Below are positions 22,065 to 33,200 of a stretch of DNA of 64,000 nt, piece after piece. The notes below the pieces were generated by a model that worked only from the letters and a program-made list of their open reading frames with translations, searched no databases and was not told where the DNA came from. Position 1 is the first letter of the stretch, and every line of letters begins with the position of its first letter. A program made the translations under genes and the position numbers. The stretch comes from Datura wrightii (taxonomy: Eukaryota > Streptophyta > Magnoliopsida > Solanales > Solanaceae): the NCBI GenBank assembly GCA_035772735.1, contig JASDFA010000016.1:174101001-174165000 (forward strand). Direction: 5' to 3'.

Positions 22065-24270
22065 TTGTCATTCCATAGGTACAATGGCATCGAAGGGTAC
22101 ACCAACAAAGGTCCTGCCAAGAAACAGGGACCGGAGAAAAGTCAGCCCTCTTATCGCAGACTTAGGGACAAGCTCTCATCCTCTGAAGAGTTGAGTGTCT
22201 TAGTGGAGGAATACCAGATCTCAAAGGAGCATCTCAAAAAGAGATCGACCAGGACTAGGACACAACACCCTACCAATCTGACAACCATGGTCGCATCTCC
22301 TACCCCACTTGCAAGAGATCCACCTAGCCCAGCAGAAAAGAATGTTGGGGCCACAGTCCCAATTGCCCCCAAGGGCGCCATAACTTCGGTAAATGCAGAG
22401 GGTGCTAATGAATCATGTTCCCAACAAGGGAGCACAGATGATGAGTTCACGAAGACTTTACATACATCCACTGATCAACCATGGAGGGTGAGGCAATGAT
22501 GTGTCCGCGGTATGTGGGCTATTTACAATAGAGACATTGCTCTGAATGAAAAGGTCCATCTGAAGGGGAGCATTTATGAGGAGCCTAGACTGGTCACCAC
22601 AGGGCTTAAGAACCTCCCCGAGCTGTAGGAGATTGTTTGATAGATGCAAGTTCGGGTGGTTGACTGAGCCATCGGGGAGCTACAACCCTTGCTTGGTAAG
22701 AGAGCTTTATGCTGCCTACGCAGCCACATTAGAGAGTCTGGCTTTAGGAGGCCAAGACTAGAAGAAAAGGCCCGCATTGACGCAAATGTTGGTTCGGGAG
22801 ATACCTGTAGACATCTCCGAGAGGACCATTTCTAGGCTGCTCTATGGTCCAAACTATCTGGACCCAATGAACACAGCCGAGTTTGATCATAGACTTTTTG
22901 AATGGAAGAAATTCAAAATCAAGAAACTGAATAGTGAAGAACATATCAGGTAGTACACTTGGCTGTCACACAGGATTGCTACACGGGGTCCGTTAGTTGA
23001 GTGGTTGCATGGCACCGAGTCACGGATAAAAAAGGCCACACTGAACCTCCAAGATAAATTCTATTGGACATTGGTTCGACACAAGCAGGTACCGACCAGC
23101 AATGACAATATGCTTTAACCTGATAGAGTTGCACTGGTAGCGAGCATTATGGAGGGGTACACCATAAACTTCCCGCGATATATTGCTGAGGAGATTCAGG
23201 AGCAGGTGATAGTAGACAGCACCGCCATTCCCTTTCCATGCCTTATTGATCGACTCTGTCAGGAGTCAAAAGTGCTAGAATTATCATCGGTTGATCAGTG
23301 AGTGGTGGTCCATAAGATCACCGGTAGTGGGTTGATAAGAGACGAGACAAACCCGTTATCGAGAGTGAGGAGTTAGTCTACCGCATTCGCTGGAGCGACT
23401 TTATTGGCGAGGAATTGAGCAGCGGTATGCAGACTGAGGCTGCACTATTTACTGAGTTTGCGGAAGAGCCCGTAGAGGCCAGAGAGACTGGTAGCTAGCC
23501 TGAGGCTATAGATGTAGCTAACATTTCTGCACCTACTGAGGTTCCAGAGTCTTCATCTATAGCAGCAGCACCTCGACCACCTATTGCACCCTAACGTGCT
23601 TCTCTAGTCGGCCTAGTTACAATTTCTCAAGAATTCCTAACTGACATGGATAGGCGGTAGGCTAAAGCTGAAAAAAGCAAGCACACACGACTCTTCAAGT
23701 TAAGATACTAATAGAGAAGGTAAAGTCGTGGGTTACAAGGGAGTTGGAGGCGCTCTCTAGTTTGGTGCATGGCTAACTGGACGCCTTTGAGAGGCCTATG
23801 GATGAGTGTCTTGCATAGTTACAGGCGCCCAGGATAGCGAGATGGTATGCGGAGATAGCAGTACTCCGAGCTGAGGTGCGAGAGTTGTCCACACGATAGG
23901 TAGCTGCGATCTTTCCACCCGTGCTTCCAGTGATTGATGACGAGAGTGAGGAAGAGCTACCACCAATAGTTGACTTTATTGCTGAGGAGACAGTGGTGTA
24001 GGATAAGAGCAAGTGGCCTCGTGATGAGGAAAGTCTTGATGAGGATGATTTTTTTCTCCATGAGCAGAAGCGAAAGCAGAGAGAGATGAAGGCAACACTA
24101 CAGTTATCCAGAGATGAGGCTCGACAGAGGGCCACAGTTGAGGCAGCGAGAGCTCATGGAGAAGGTATGACCTTAGTAGGTTTTAAGAATGCACTAGTTC
24201 AGGCTGGTGGTACTGGAGATGACACTGGAGGTGTATCTGGGCCCTCCACTGACCAGGCCGCAGACGCCTA
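22065..24270 (+). pseudogene. Athila-I env-like / plant transposon-domain ORF
   Basis: Broken ORF downstream of pol. The first open piece (22065-22499, 144 codons) is hydrophilic and rich in Ser, Pro and Lys, like the N-terminal linker of Athila ORF3. After a shift, 22625-23300 reads in another frame with EPSGSYNPCLVRELYAAY, then a SRLLYGPNYLDP block and TLVRHKQVPTSND. This is the conserved core of the 'putative plant transposon protein' domain that Athila elements carry at the env position. The C-terminal region (23640-24270) is charged, low-complexity and possibly coiled coil. At least four stops or shifts. No signal peptide or membrane segment is obvious, so an envelope role is not supported here. 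Confidence 0.7.
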
Positions 24271-25874
24271 GGTCGTACAAGTATGTTTCCTATTTCCATG
24301 TTTTATTTTTATAAATGCGTCGAGGATGACACATGTTTTTATTGATGGGGGTGGGGAAGGATACCTGTGTATTTTTGCTGAACATAACTCGAGGGTTTTT
24401 CTTGCTAGATATCTTTCCCCTCAGGTGTTCCTTATCTAGTAGAATCGACACGTTTAGGTTTTTGTGTTTGTTTGTGTCAGTCGAAAGAAAATTAGGTGAA
24501 CTTAAGGCAGTCAATAGCATGAATTGCTGAATAAATTTGAGCTGATAATGTGATACCCCTCCTAATTTTTTAGTTATGTGTGTGTGTTAAAATAGACAAG
24601 CATGACCTTTGTGAATCTTTGCTTGGCATTAATACTGTGAACATGTTTACCATTGTGTGACTATACCTGAACTAGCAGTTAGTAGAAGTGATGATATTGG
24701 CCTATGCAATATGTGAGTAAGACTTAATAGTTAAATTCTGTTGTGTGTGTCAATTTAGAACTTTCTTGGTCAGTTGTACCGAGGTAGAGGATGGGAAACT
24801 AGAAAAGGATCATAGGTCACTTTTGATGAATGAGTCCACTTTAGCCTTAAAAGACCTACCAAATGGAAATAAATATCTCTTGATCCCAACTTTGATCTTA
24901 AATTGACCCTTCTTTTTGTTAACACCAATTCACCTTCCTATTTTCATTAAAATGAAACTGTTTTTGCCCTGGTCTCTCCTTGGACACTGTGAACCTCAAC
25001 TCAGGAAAATCGCCTATGTTGTTGGTGGCTATCATAGGGGTGATTAAGAAGAGTAGTTGGAATGTAACTGCGTAATGATAATAAAAAAAGGGGCAGGTGA
25101 GGTGTGCAATAATGAAGAAAGAGAGATATTTCGTGATAAAGAAAAAAAAGAAGAAAAAGGGAGTGTGAAAAAAACATAAATGAAGTTGCTTGTTGAAAAA
25201 AAGAAGAAAAATTGCACCCGTACTTGCAAAATAGAAAAGAAAAAGGAGCAAGTGTAAGATAAAAAAAGGTAATGGGAAAAAATGTAAAAAGAAGGTTAAG
25301 AATGAAGCCAAAGTGTGTGTAGTGCCAAAGAGGGTTAAGCTACTAGTCCCATATGTACCATACCCAAACCTGAGCATACATTACAAGCTTAAAAAGTCCT
25401 ATAATGATCCTGGTTAACCCGTCTAGAAATCGAGGTATTGAAAGTAAAGGAAAGCTTATGGAATTGCATGCGTACAATTAGAATTTCTTTGTGATAGCGA
25501 ATGTGATTTTACCTAGTCCCAAGAGAAATATATTCATATAATCATATACACATGTGCGAGTGTGGGATTTCTTTGTGGTGAGAGCATTTGATCAACAAAA
25601 TTGTCTGCAAACTATTTGGGTCAGTGTTATACAATCATGTGCATGGTTGCAAGTGACAGTATAATGCCATGTTTCGATTCATCTGTGTCATGATTGAAAA
25701 TTTTACATATGCATTATGATTTGATTTTCTATGATATAGGAGGGGTTAGAAAATTTGATTTGATTAAGAGATGTGACTGCCATAGGTTTCCTAGAGTTCT
25801 TTGGATTGAAGCGTCGAAGTGGTTTTATTTATTTGTTTTTTTTCTAAGGACATGCAAAAGTTCTAAGTTGAGGG
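24271..25874 (+). other. Athila-I 3' non-coding region
   Basis: Long untranslated stretch between ORF3 and the LTR, normal for Athila. It contains a purine-rich tract (about 25075-25290, mostly A and G) and AT-rich flanks. Minus-strand open frames over the purine tract are low-complexity Phe/Ser/Leu runs and not genes. A probable polypurine tract, AAGTTGAGGG, ends at 25874. Confidence 0.6.
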
Positions 25875-26039
25875 TGTTCATGTGTTGTGAATTTACAACA
25901 TTTTCAACTCTTAAAACCATGAAAATATGCAAATTTCGGGTATGTTTATGTAGATATAATGTGTTGTTGTTTAGTGTTGTAGGAAAACAGGTCTAGAAAG
26001 TGAAATGGGCAAAGTAAGGAAAAACTGGAAAAAAATGCA

Positions 26040-26480
26040 AGCTGCTACCCAGGTCATGAGATGTCGTCCCAATGGACGACTCATTCCTGGAGTCGTGGGA
26101 GGATATTAAGTTTTCATGTGAAGAACCAGTGTATCCGATGAGTTGAAGGCACGACTTGTTACATTCGATAATGAATCTTTATGCTAGTGGTGAAGACAGG
26201 GAAGAAAATTTCTGAAAAATGCTCAGGGAAAACGAATGACATAACGAGTCGTCAGGAGACGTGACGACTCGTCTTGAGATGCTGGGAGCACCCATGAGGT
26301 ACACTGGAGAATTTGGTAGCTCACGGCCACGAGGGACCTAATGACTCGTGCCCTAACCTAACGAGTTGTTAGGTGACCCATTACCATGACTGGACAAGTT
26401 GCCGAGGACGACTCAATTTCACTGGCCACAACTCGTTAGGAGACATAACGAGTTGTTACTTGGCCCGTTACCACTACTGA
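26040..26480. repeat. Cluster of ACGASTCGT-like motifs in Athila-I LTR
   Basis: Copies include GGACGACTCATTCC near 26076, AACGAGTCGTC near 26244, TGACGACTCGTC near 26262, AATGACTCGTG near 26340 and AACGAGTTGTTAG near 26359. They lie about 165-600 bases into the LTR, just upstream of the TATA box. Confidence 0.6.
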
Positions 26481-26521
26481 CCTGGATTTCGTTTTTAGTT
26501 AGGAAAGATTTTGTTTTGAAT

Positions 26522-26529
26522 TATAAATA
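26522..26529 (+). promoter_or_regulatory. Athila-I LTR TATA box
   Basis: TATAAATA in an AT-rich context, directly downstream of the motif cluster. It is the only canonical TATA word in the U3-like part of this LTR. Confidence 0.5.
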
Positions 26530-27546
26530 CATTATTTAGGTTTATTTCACAAGTACAGTTTATTTTTACTACTGTCACATGGATTTTGGTGTTGTTAACT
26601 ACCATTCTTGGTTAGTTTGTAATTTTGTTCTTGATTTTGAGGATTAAAACAACATTAAAGTTTTGTTCATCGGTTTTTGGTGATTTATTCAATTCAAGTG
26701 GTTTTCTTCTACGAATATATAAGTTGCAATTATGATTTCTTCTGTATTTTGTGATTGTGACCATACAAGCATGAGTAGCTAAACCTATAATTAGGGTTGT
26801 GGGAACCATAATGAATTAACACACATAGGTAAAAATACTTAGTGATTCTTGAATAAGGTTTATGCATGTATTGTTTTTTCCTTCATTTTAATTGCTTCTT
26901 AATAGTTGCAAACGTTGGAAATTTCCTTATTCTTACTCACTGGATCAAGGGGGTAGTGAATGGGAAAAGGGACTCACAATGGAGATTTGAGGCTATCAAC
27001 CCTCATCTAGTAGCTTGACCTTATCCGGAAATAGCTAATCTGATATTAAGGATAAGGGTTAATTAAGCATACACCCGTATACGGACCAAGTTGCATGGTA
27101 ATAATCATCTAGATAGGGGATCAACCATTTATATGAATTTAACTTACCAATATTGCATGCTAAACACCGAAATAGATCACTAATGTAAAAACCATGTGGT
27201 TATGAAGTCATGGGGGATACAATCCTAGTCACTTTGTTGATTGAAAACAATCGAAATTGATTTAAACATATACTAGTCTCTACTCTTTTTTATTATTTTG
27301 TTTCAAACCTTCACCCTTAGGAAATAATTAAGCCAAAATTATTAGCTAAATGCATTAACTAAAGTTCTCGTCATATTCCTTGTGGGCTTCGACCCCAACC
27401 CTGGTTGGGTTCTATATTTGGCATCGACCGCTTTATATCTCATTTATGAGGTGTAATTTGGGTGACATCAATCCCCTCCTCCTCGATGGGCAGCGTGGCA
27501 CACCCGTAATTTGGTGCGATGGCATGGCCCCCTCGGCCACCGCCCA

Positions 27547-27562
27547 TATTATATATATGTAG
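27547..27562 (+). promoter_or_regulatory. D1 5' LTR TATA region
   Basis: ATATTATATATATG follows a GC-rich block (27475-27545). In the 3' LTR the same place holds an expanded compound microsatellite (35109-35161). Confidence 0.45.
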
Positions 27563-28320
27563 TATCCTTTGTTTAAATTATAAGGCATTACAATGAGACC
27601 TCGGCCAGAGAAGTGAGGAAACGTAATTTTCAATCAACTTTTGCTAGATTACGCTACCAAACGCTGTCCAAATGTAAATTAACTTCAGGTAAAAATTCTT
27701 AAGCCTACGAGAAGAATTTCTACGGAGTTACTTTTCTAAAATTTGTTCGGCAAACTGGAACCCCGCCGGGTAAATTTGTCAAAATTGTTTCAAATTGATT
27801 CCTAAACGGCCACATGCCTTAGGTGAGTATTTCTCCCTTCTGAACTCTTGAGAAATTGCGGGTTTTCACTGAATTATTAAGAGTTGAATTGTAGTTACTA
27901 TTATTATTAAAAGTTATCATTTATGTCGAGTTTAGTATTGAAGTTAGCCCTGTTTTCTCAGTATAAGGGATGCAGTCGGACAGAACCACCGGTTATAAGT
28001 TGAAACTCGCCAGTTAAATGGAATTCGCACTCGAGGTATGTAAGGCATTCCATTTCGGCAAGTCATGTTCATCGTAAAGATACTTATGTATCTATTGTAC
28101 TTCAAAGTAAACCTATCGTAGTCAGCTGTTATGAATTGAATTGAGACGATAGCGAAGATATAGTAACCCTCGTCAGAATTAACCCATACCAGCTTGATTG
28201 TTGTATACGATATTTAGGTTTGGATGCTGTTGCCTGTATGGTTATGCTCACAAGAGCAGTAGGATGTCCAGAGGGACCAAAGTGACGCCGTGAGGGCCAT
28301 ATCCAGTTTTAGAGCTTTCA

Positions 28321-28620
28321 TTATGGCCCATAGTCGAGCCAAGGCTTGAGGCCCAGTCATAGTAGCCACAACATGACCCATTGTCGAGCCAATACTCGGG
28401 ATCTAGCTACAGTAGTTATGTTATGGCCCATAGTTGAGCCAAGACTCAGGGCCCAGTTACAGTAGCTACAGTATGATCCATAGTCAAGCCAAGGCTCGGG
28501 AACTAGTTACAGTAGTCACATTATGACCCATAGTCGGGCCGAGGCTCGGGGTCCAGCTGTTAGAGATCATATTATGACCCACAGTCGAGCCAAGGCTCGG
28601 GGTTCAGTTACACAGCCCAG
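28321..28620 (+). repeat. Six 50-bp tandem repeats in D1 5' LTR
   Basis: Units begin CATAGTCGAGCC or close variants at 28329, 28379, 28429, 28479, 28529 and 28580: an exact 50-bp period for five steps, then 51. Each unit contains CGAGCC-AA-GGCTCG or a decayed form, a self-complementary core. The array is also present in the 3' LTR, so it predates this insertion. Confidence 0.9.
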
Positions 28621-29585
28621 GCAGCTCAGACACAGGCACAGCTATAGCAGCCATCAGGCTTGGATACAACTTTAGAGAGTAAGCATTCTTGAGTTATAGT
28701 ATGTTTACAAACCTTTAGTAGCCAGATAGCAGAAGTGTAATTATTTGTACTTGTCGGGGCTTATGAGGCTCAGGTAGGTTATTCTGTGTTTTTTGTACCT
28801 TCCAGGCTTATGAGACATGGTTAGGTTCTTGTTTGTACTTTATATGGTTGTTAGTTAGATATCATATGGTGATGCGTCTCAGGTTAACCTCTTACCTGCC
28901 CTTCTATTAACTTCAGCTATCCAATTTCATGTTGTTATTACTTTATTGGCTTACATATTCAATACATATTGTACTGACGCCTACCCTTGGGGCACTACGT
29001 TACTTTCCTGCAGGTGTGGATAGACATGGTTCGGGCCATTCTTAGTTATCAGCTGGAGTAGCAATTCATTCAGCTCCTTTCCTCCAGAGTTGATAGATAG
29101 AAGAGGTTTGTTCTTTTGTTGTACAATTTATGGGTAGGTCGGGGCCATGTATCGACCATTATTCCAGTCTTAGAAGCTTGCAGGCTATAGATTTCCAGTA
29201 GTTAGCTTTTGTTGTTGGTCGTGCAGGGCCTATGTATGTTTTATTTCATGTGATGGCCATGTGGGGCCTTGTTTAGCTGTTAGTTAGTAGACTTGTCTGC
29301 CATAACGTAGTTTAATTGCGTGATTTTATTTCAGTTATAAGTAGATAGCATGGTGGTCTTGTCGGTCCGCATAGGATCCCTGTTATTGTGTTGTTGATGG
29401 TTAGCTGTCTTCCCTTACAGGTGGCCTTGTCGGCCAGAGCCTATATTTACAGTCGAGATATAGCTCGTTGATTTCTTGAATTAAGTTATAAGTGTGCACC
29501 AGAAGTGCACTAGATTAGTCAGGTTAGTCCAGATCTCAGTATGGAACTAGGTGCCAATCATGTCTCCTAAGGTGGGGCGTGACAA

Positions 29586-29602
29586 ACTTGGTATCAGAGC
29601 AG
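29586..29602 (+). promoter_or_regulatory. D1 primer-binding site (tRNA-iMet type)
   Basis: ACTTGGTATCAGAGCAG starts one base after the LTR end. TGGTATCAGAGC is complementary to the 3' end of plant initiator tRNA-Met, which would prime minus-strand DNA synthesis. The leader that follows (29603-29720) matches, in reverse, the leader of element F at about 56270-56385. Confidence 0.9.
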
Positions 29603-29796
29603 GTCGTATCCTAGGGAGTCTGCAAGCCGTGTAAAGTAGAGCCTTGTCTATGGATGTGTTGTGCACCATATTCTTAGACAAGAGGTTACGAGGCATAATA
29701 GTGTGGTTTCTCTTCTTTCTCCTCCAGTCGTGCTATAAAGCTGTGTTGTATAGCGTAACTCCCTAAGCTTATGTTATCCTACTAACTTACAGAGAA

Positions 29797-30990
29797 ATGT
29801 TTGGTGCATGATGGACTGCGACTGGTAGAGAATTAGATGTGGTAACAGGAGAGGGCACTAGTAGGGGGCCCCAGACAGAGTTAGCCCAATCCGAGGGCGA
29901 CAGGGAGACATCACCTCGATCTCCCCAGCACTCACCACCACATTCAAATCCCGCTAGGGAGCAAATATACCAGAGCCACCCCCAGCCATTCCTGTTCCAT
30001 CAAATCAGGAGCTCAAGGGTGCATTCTATATGTTGGTTCCGATGATGGCTGCCCAACGTTAGCTTCAGTCAGTAGTATTAGCTGTTGTTAAGCCTATTGA
30101 GGGGCTCAGTAGTTTGAGAGTTCTTAAGTTCCTGGCTTTGAGTGCCCCGCAGTTTACAGGGACAGTTCGTAGGGAGGGCCCCCAGAATTTTATAGATCAG
30201 CTGCAGAGAATATTCAGGGTCATGCATGCCTTTTCCACAGAATCAGTTGAGTGAGCAGTATTTTGATTGTGGGATGTAATAGTTTTGTGGTACAAGAGTT
30301 GGGAAAGATCCCGAGGCAGAGATGCACCTCTACCTACATGGCCTAGCTTCTCTAAGGCCTTTAAAGATCATTATTTTCCCCAAGAGGTACGACAGGCCAG
30401 AGTAGAGTAGTTTTTGCATCTGGAGCAGGACAGAATGAATGTCAGAGAATATGCACTGGATTTGATTCCTTAACCAGATATGCGCCCTCGCTTGTAAACA
30501 CTATGCCAGCCAGGATACACCGGTTTATTATGGGACTGGCGCCAGAATATGTGGAGTCTTGCATTATAGCCACAATGTGAGAGGATATGAATATATCACG
30601 GATCCAAGCCTTTGCTCAGAATATAGAGGAACTCAGAAAGCGCCAGTATGCCGTGGAAAGGGAAGGTCAAGAACAACGTCTGAGGACTAGACCTGTAGAT
30701 TTTCAAGAAGATTTTCAGGGTGGGCCCAGGCCCCGTCTATCAGGTTGGCCACCTAGGCCCTCATTTCAGCAACAATAGGATAGCAGATCAGATAACCGGA
30801 GGCAGTTAGGTCCTGCTGAAAGTTCACGAGCGCCAGTCTCGCAGCAGTAGGGAGGCCAAATCGGATAGAATCAGCAATACCACGATGCAGTACCTATCAT
30901 AGGCTGCATTCGGGAGATGTAGGTATGGCTCTACTACCTGTTATTCTTGTGGGTGGGAGGGACACATAATGAGAGATTGCCCCACTAGAT
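29797..30990 (+). pseudogene. D1 gag with zinc knuckle
   Basis: The likely start is ATG at 29797, 212 bases after the LTR. The N-terminal region is acidic and Pro/Ser/Gln-rich (29839-30045). After a frameshift the capsid-like region follows, with FTGTVRREGPQNFIDQLQ near 30155 and WYKSWERSRGRDAPLPTW near 30290; 30587-30778 is an open basic stretch. The CCHC knuckle near 30920-30985 reads C-Y-S-C-G-W-E-G-H-I-M-R-D-C-P and is intact. At least five in-frame stops or shifts. It would form the particle core; inactive here. Confidence 0.82.
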
Positions 30991-31680
30991 ACCAGGGTGG
31001 TCAGGACCAGTAGAGTAGATCCTCAGCAGGTTCATATGCCCCAGCACCTTCTGCAGGGCACAGGACCTCAGCTCCAGTCGACAGAGGCCAAGGTAGATCA
31101 GGGGCATCCAGTTCAGGTAGCTGTCAAGATCAAATATATGTATTGCTGGTGCGACAGGAGTCAGAGTCGTCACTAGATGTTGTGACGGGTATATTAGATG
31201 TTTCCTCTCACTCAGTTTATGCTTTGATAGATCCGGGCTCCAATTTGTCATATGTTACTCCGTTAGTGGCTCGAAGGTTTGATATAGTGTCAGAATTGCT
31301 TTAGAGACCCTTCATAATATCTACACACGTGGGTGATTCTATTATTGCTAAAAGGATTTACCGGGGTTGTACAGTAGAGATTGTTGGTCGTCAGACCTTA
31401 GCAGATCTAGTAGAACTAGATATGATTGATTTTGACGTGATTATAGGTATGGATTTGCTGGCACCATGTTACACCACTTTAGAATGTTGGATTAGAATTT
31501 TCCGATTTCATTTCCTAGGGGAGGTAGAGCGAGAGTGGAGAGGTAACACAACTACACCAAGAGGTAAGTTTATATCTTACCTTCAGGCGAGGAAGTTGAT
31601 AGCAAAAGGTTGTATCTACCATATAGTTAGGGTTCGGGATAAGCAACCAGAATCCCCGACTCTCTAGTCTATTCCAATGG
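30991..31680 (+). pseudogene. D1 aspartic protease
   Basis: The Gag-protease linker is rich in Ser/Gly. The active-site loop near 31225-31255 reads ALIDPGSNLSYVTPL; D-P-G-S is normal for this lineage. An open stretch 31329-31667 contains V-E-L-D-M-I-D-F-D-V-I-I-G-M-D and YHIVRVRD. A stop near 31666 separates it from RT. Catalytic residues are retained, but it is not connected to an intact polyprotein. Confidence 0.82.
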
Positions 31681-32545
31681 TTAATAAGTTCCCAGTAGTG
31701 TTCCCAGACGAACTTCCTGGTATTTCCCTGGAGCGGGAAATAGATTTCTCTATAGATTTGCTACCAGGTACTCAGCCTATATCCATTTCCCCTTATCGAA
31801 TGGCCTTTGCAAAATTAAAAGAATTGAAAAAACAGCTAAAAGATTTGTTAGATAAGGATTTTATCAGGATGAGTACTTCACCGTGGGATGCACTAGTTCT
31901 GTTTTAAGAAAGAAAGATGGTTCCTTACGCATGTGTATAGATATCGGCACTTGAATAAAGTTACTATTAAGAATAAATACCCTCTTCCAAGAATAGACGA
32001 TTTTGTTGATCAGCTACAAGGGGAAAAATATTTCTTTAAAATAGACTTGAGAACTAGGTACCACCAGGTTTGAGTTTGGGAGAAAGATATCCCGAAATCT
32101 GCTTTAAAGACCAGGTATGGTCATTTTGAATTCTTAGTCATGTCCTTTGGATGACAAATGCCCCAGCAGTGTTCATGGATCTGATGAACAGCATCTTCAT
32201 GCCATACTTAGATCTATTTGTAATAGTGTTCATTGACGATATTCTGATATACTCCCGCTCAGAAGCAGAACACGGAGATCATTTGCAAATAGTACTTCAG
32301 ATTCTCAAAGATTGCCAACAACGTGCAAAGTTTTCTAAATGTGAGTTTTCATTAAATTATGTAGCTTCCTTGGGCCACATTATATCAGAGGTTGATATTC
32401 AGGTTGATTCACAGAAAATAGAGGCAGTAAAGACATGTCCTAGACCTACAACTCCAACAGAGGTTCACAGTTTCTTAGGGTTAGCTGGGTATTACAAAAG
32501 GTTTGTGGAAGGATTTTCTACCCTGTCAGCACCTTTGACTTAATT
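31681..32545 (+). pseudogene. D1 reverse transcriptase
   Basis: 31677-31907 encodes the lead-in (FSIDLLPGTQPISISPYRM and the fingers helix). Single-base shifts occur near 31905 and 31945. The motif A phrase near 32040 is K-I-D-L-R-T-R-Y-H, with the Asp kept. 32151-32543 contains TNAPAVFMDLMN (motif B) and VFIDDILIYS (motif C, both Asp intact), then the thumb and connection to FVEGFSTLSAPLT. The catalytic residues survive; frameshifts inactivate it. Confidence 0.85.
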
Positions 32546-33200
32546 AACTCAGAAAATAGCTAAGTTTTAATGGACTAAGGCCTGCGAGCAGAGTTTCTAG
32601 GAATTGAAAAATAGATTGACATCAACACTAGTGTTAGCTTTGCCTAAAGGTTCAGAGGTTATGTTGTATATTGCAACCCTTCAGGCGTTGGGTTAGGGTG
32701 TGTTTTGATGCAACGCGGGAACATAATTGTGTATGCTTCAAGGCAACTGAGGAAGCATGAAAAGAATTATTCCACCCATGATTTGCAGTTAGCTGCAGTG
32801 ATTCACGCCTTAAAGATATAGAGATATTACTTGTATGGAGTACATATAGATATCTTTACTGATCATAAAAGTCTTCAATATTCTTCACACAAAAGGAGCT
32901 GAATTTATGGCAATGCTAGAATTGTTGAAAGATTACGATGTGAACATTTTGTATCATCTAGGAAAATCTAATATCGTATCAGATTCCCTTAGTCACCAAT
33001 CCATGGAAAGTTTGGCACATCTGAGACCAGAACAACGAGAAATGGCCCTAGAATTGCACCAGCTAGCCAGTTTAGCAGTTCAGATAGTGGATTCGAAAGA
33101 TAATAGGGATATAATCCAGAATACAAAAGTATCATCCCTGGTGGTAGAGGTAAAAGAGAAACAGTATGAAGATTCTCATTTAGCATAGCTCAGAGATAAA
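32546..33200 (+). pseudogene. D1 RNase H and linker
   Basis: A TAA near 32541 ends the RT frame. RNase H follows in shifted frames; its first catalytic site near 32665 reads V-Y-C-N-P-S, so the Asp is replaced by Asn. The block around EKNYSTHDLQLAAV near 32760 and TDHKSLQY near 32860 are recognisable. 32907-33188 is the open linker segment before the INT zinc finger. Confidence 0.78.

Larger units (their letters stand above)
19850..27470 (+). mobile_element. Athila-I: 3' half of an Athila-lineage element
   Basis: The plus-strand order is integrase C-terminal half, a spacer with a duplicated hairpin element, env-like ORF, long 3' non-coding stretch, polypurine tract and 3' LTR ending GACATCA at 27470. 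The LTR end is inserted into the D1 5' LTR. The 5' half is missing because of the breakpoint with C1 near 19850. It is Athila by its integrase tail, the ORF3 and the LTR end, which resembles the LTR followed by a tRNA-Asp primer site at 60088. Confidence 0.82.
25875..27470 (+). repeat. Athila-I 3' LTR (about 1.6 kb)
   Basis: The start is taken as TGTTCATGTG at 25875 after AAGTTGAGGG; TGTGTTGTGA at 25881 is an alternative. The end GACATCA at 27470 is firm because D1 LTR sequence follows. It contains the ACGASTCGT cluster (26040-26480), a TATA box at 26522-26529 and, near the 3' end, TTCGACCCC with the hairpin CCCAAC/GTTGGG (27394-27409). The order matches the G LTR end at 60088. Confidence 0.8.
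27471..29584 (+). repeat. D1 5' LTR, truncated at its 5' end (2.11 kb)
   Basis: The sequence from ATCCCCTCCTCC aligns to the 3' LTR from about 35014 onward, so bases equivalent to 34844-35013 are missing where the Athila LTR joins. It ends GGGGCGTGACA at 29584, followed by the primer site. It holds a TATA box at 27547-27562 (AT-repeat), the 50-bp tandem array and an LTR body shared with B1. Confidence 0.88.

Noticed and set aside
24919..25377. Minus-strand open frame of 152 codons rich in Phe, Leu and Ser
   Set aside because: It is the complement of a purine-rich tract in Athila 3' non-coding sequence. Low complexity, no domain, and the element is transcribed on the other strand.
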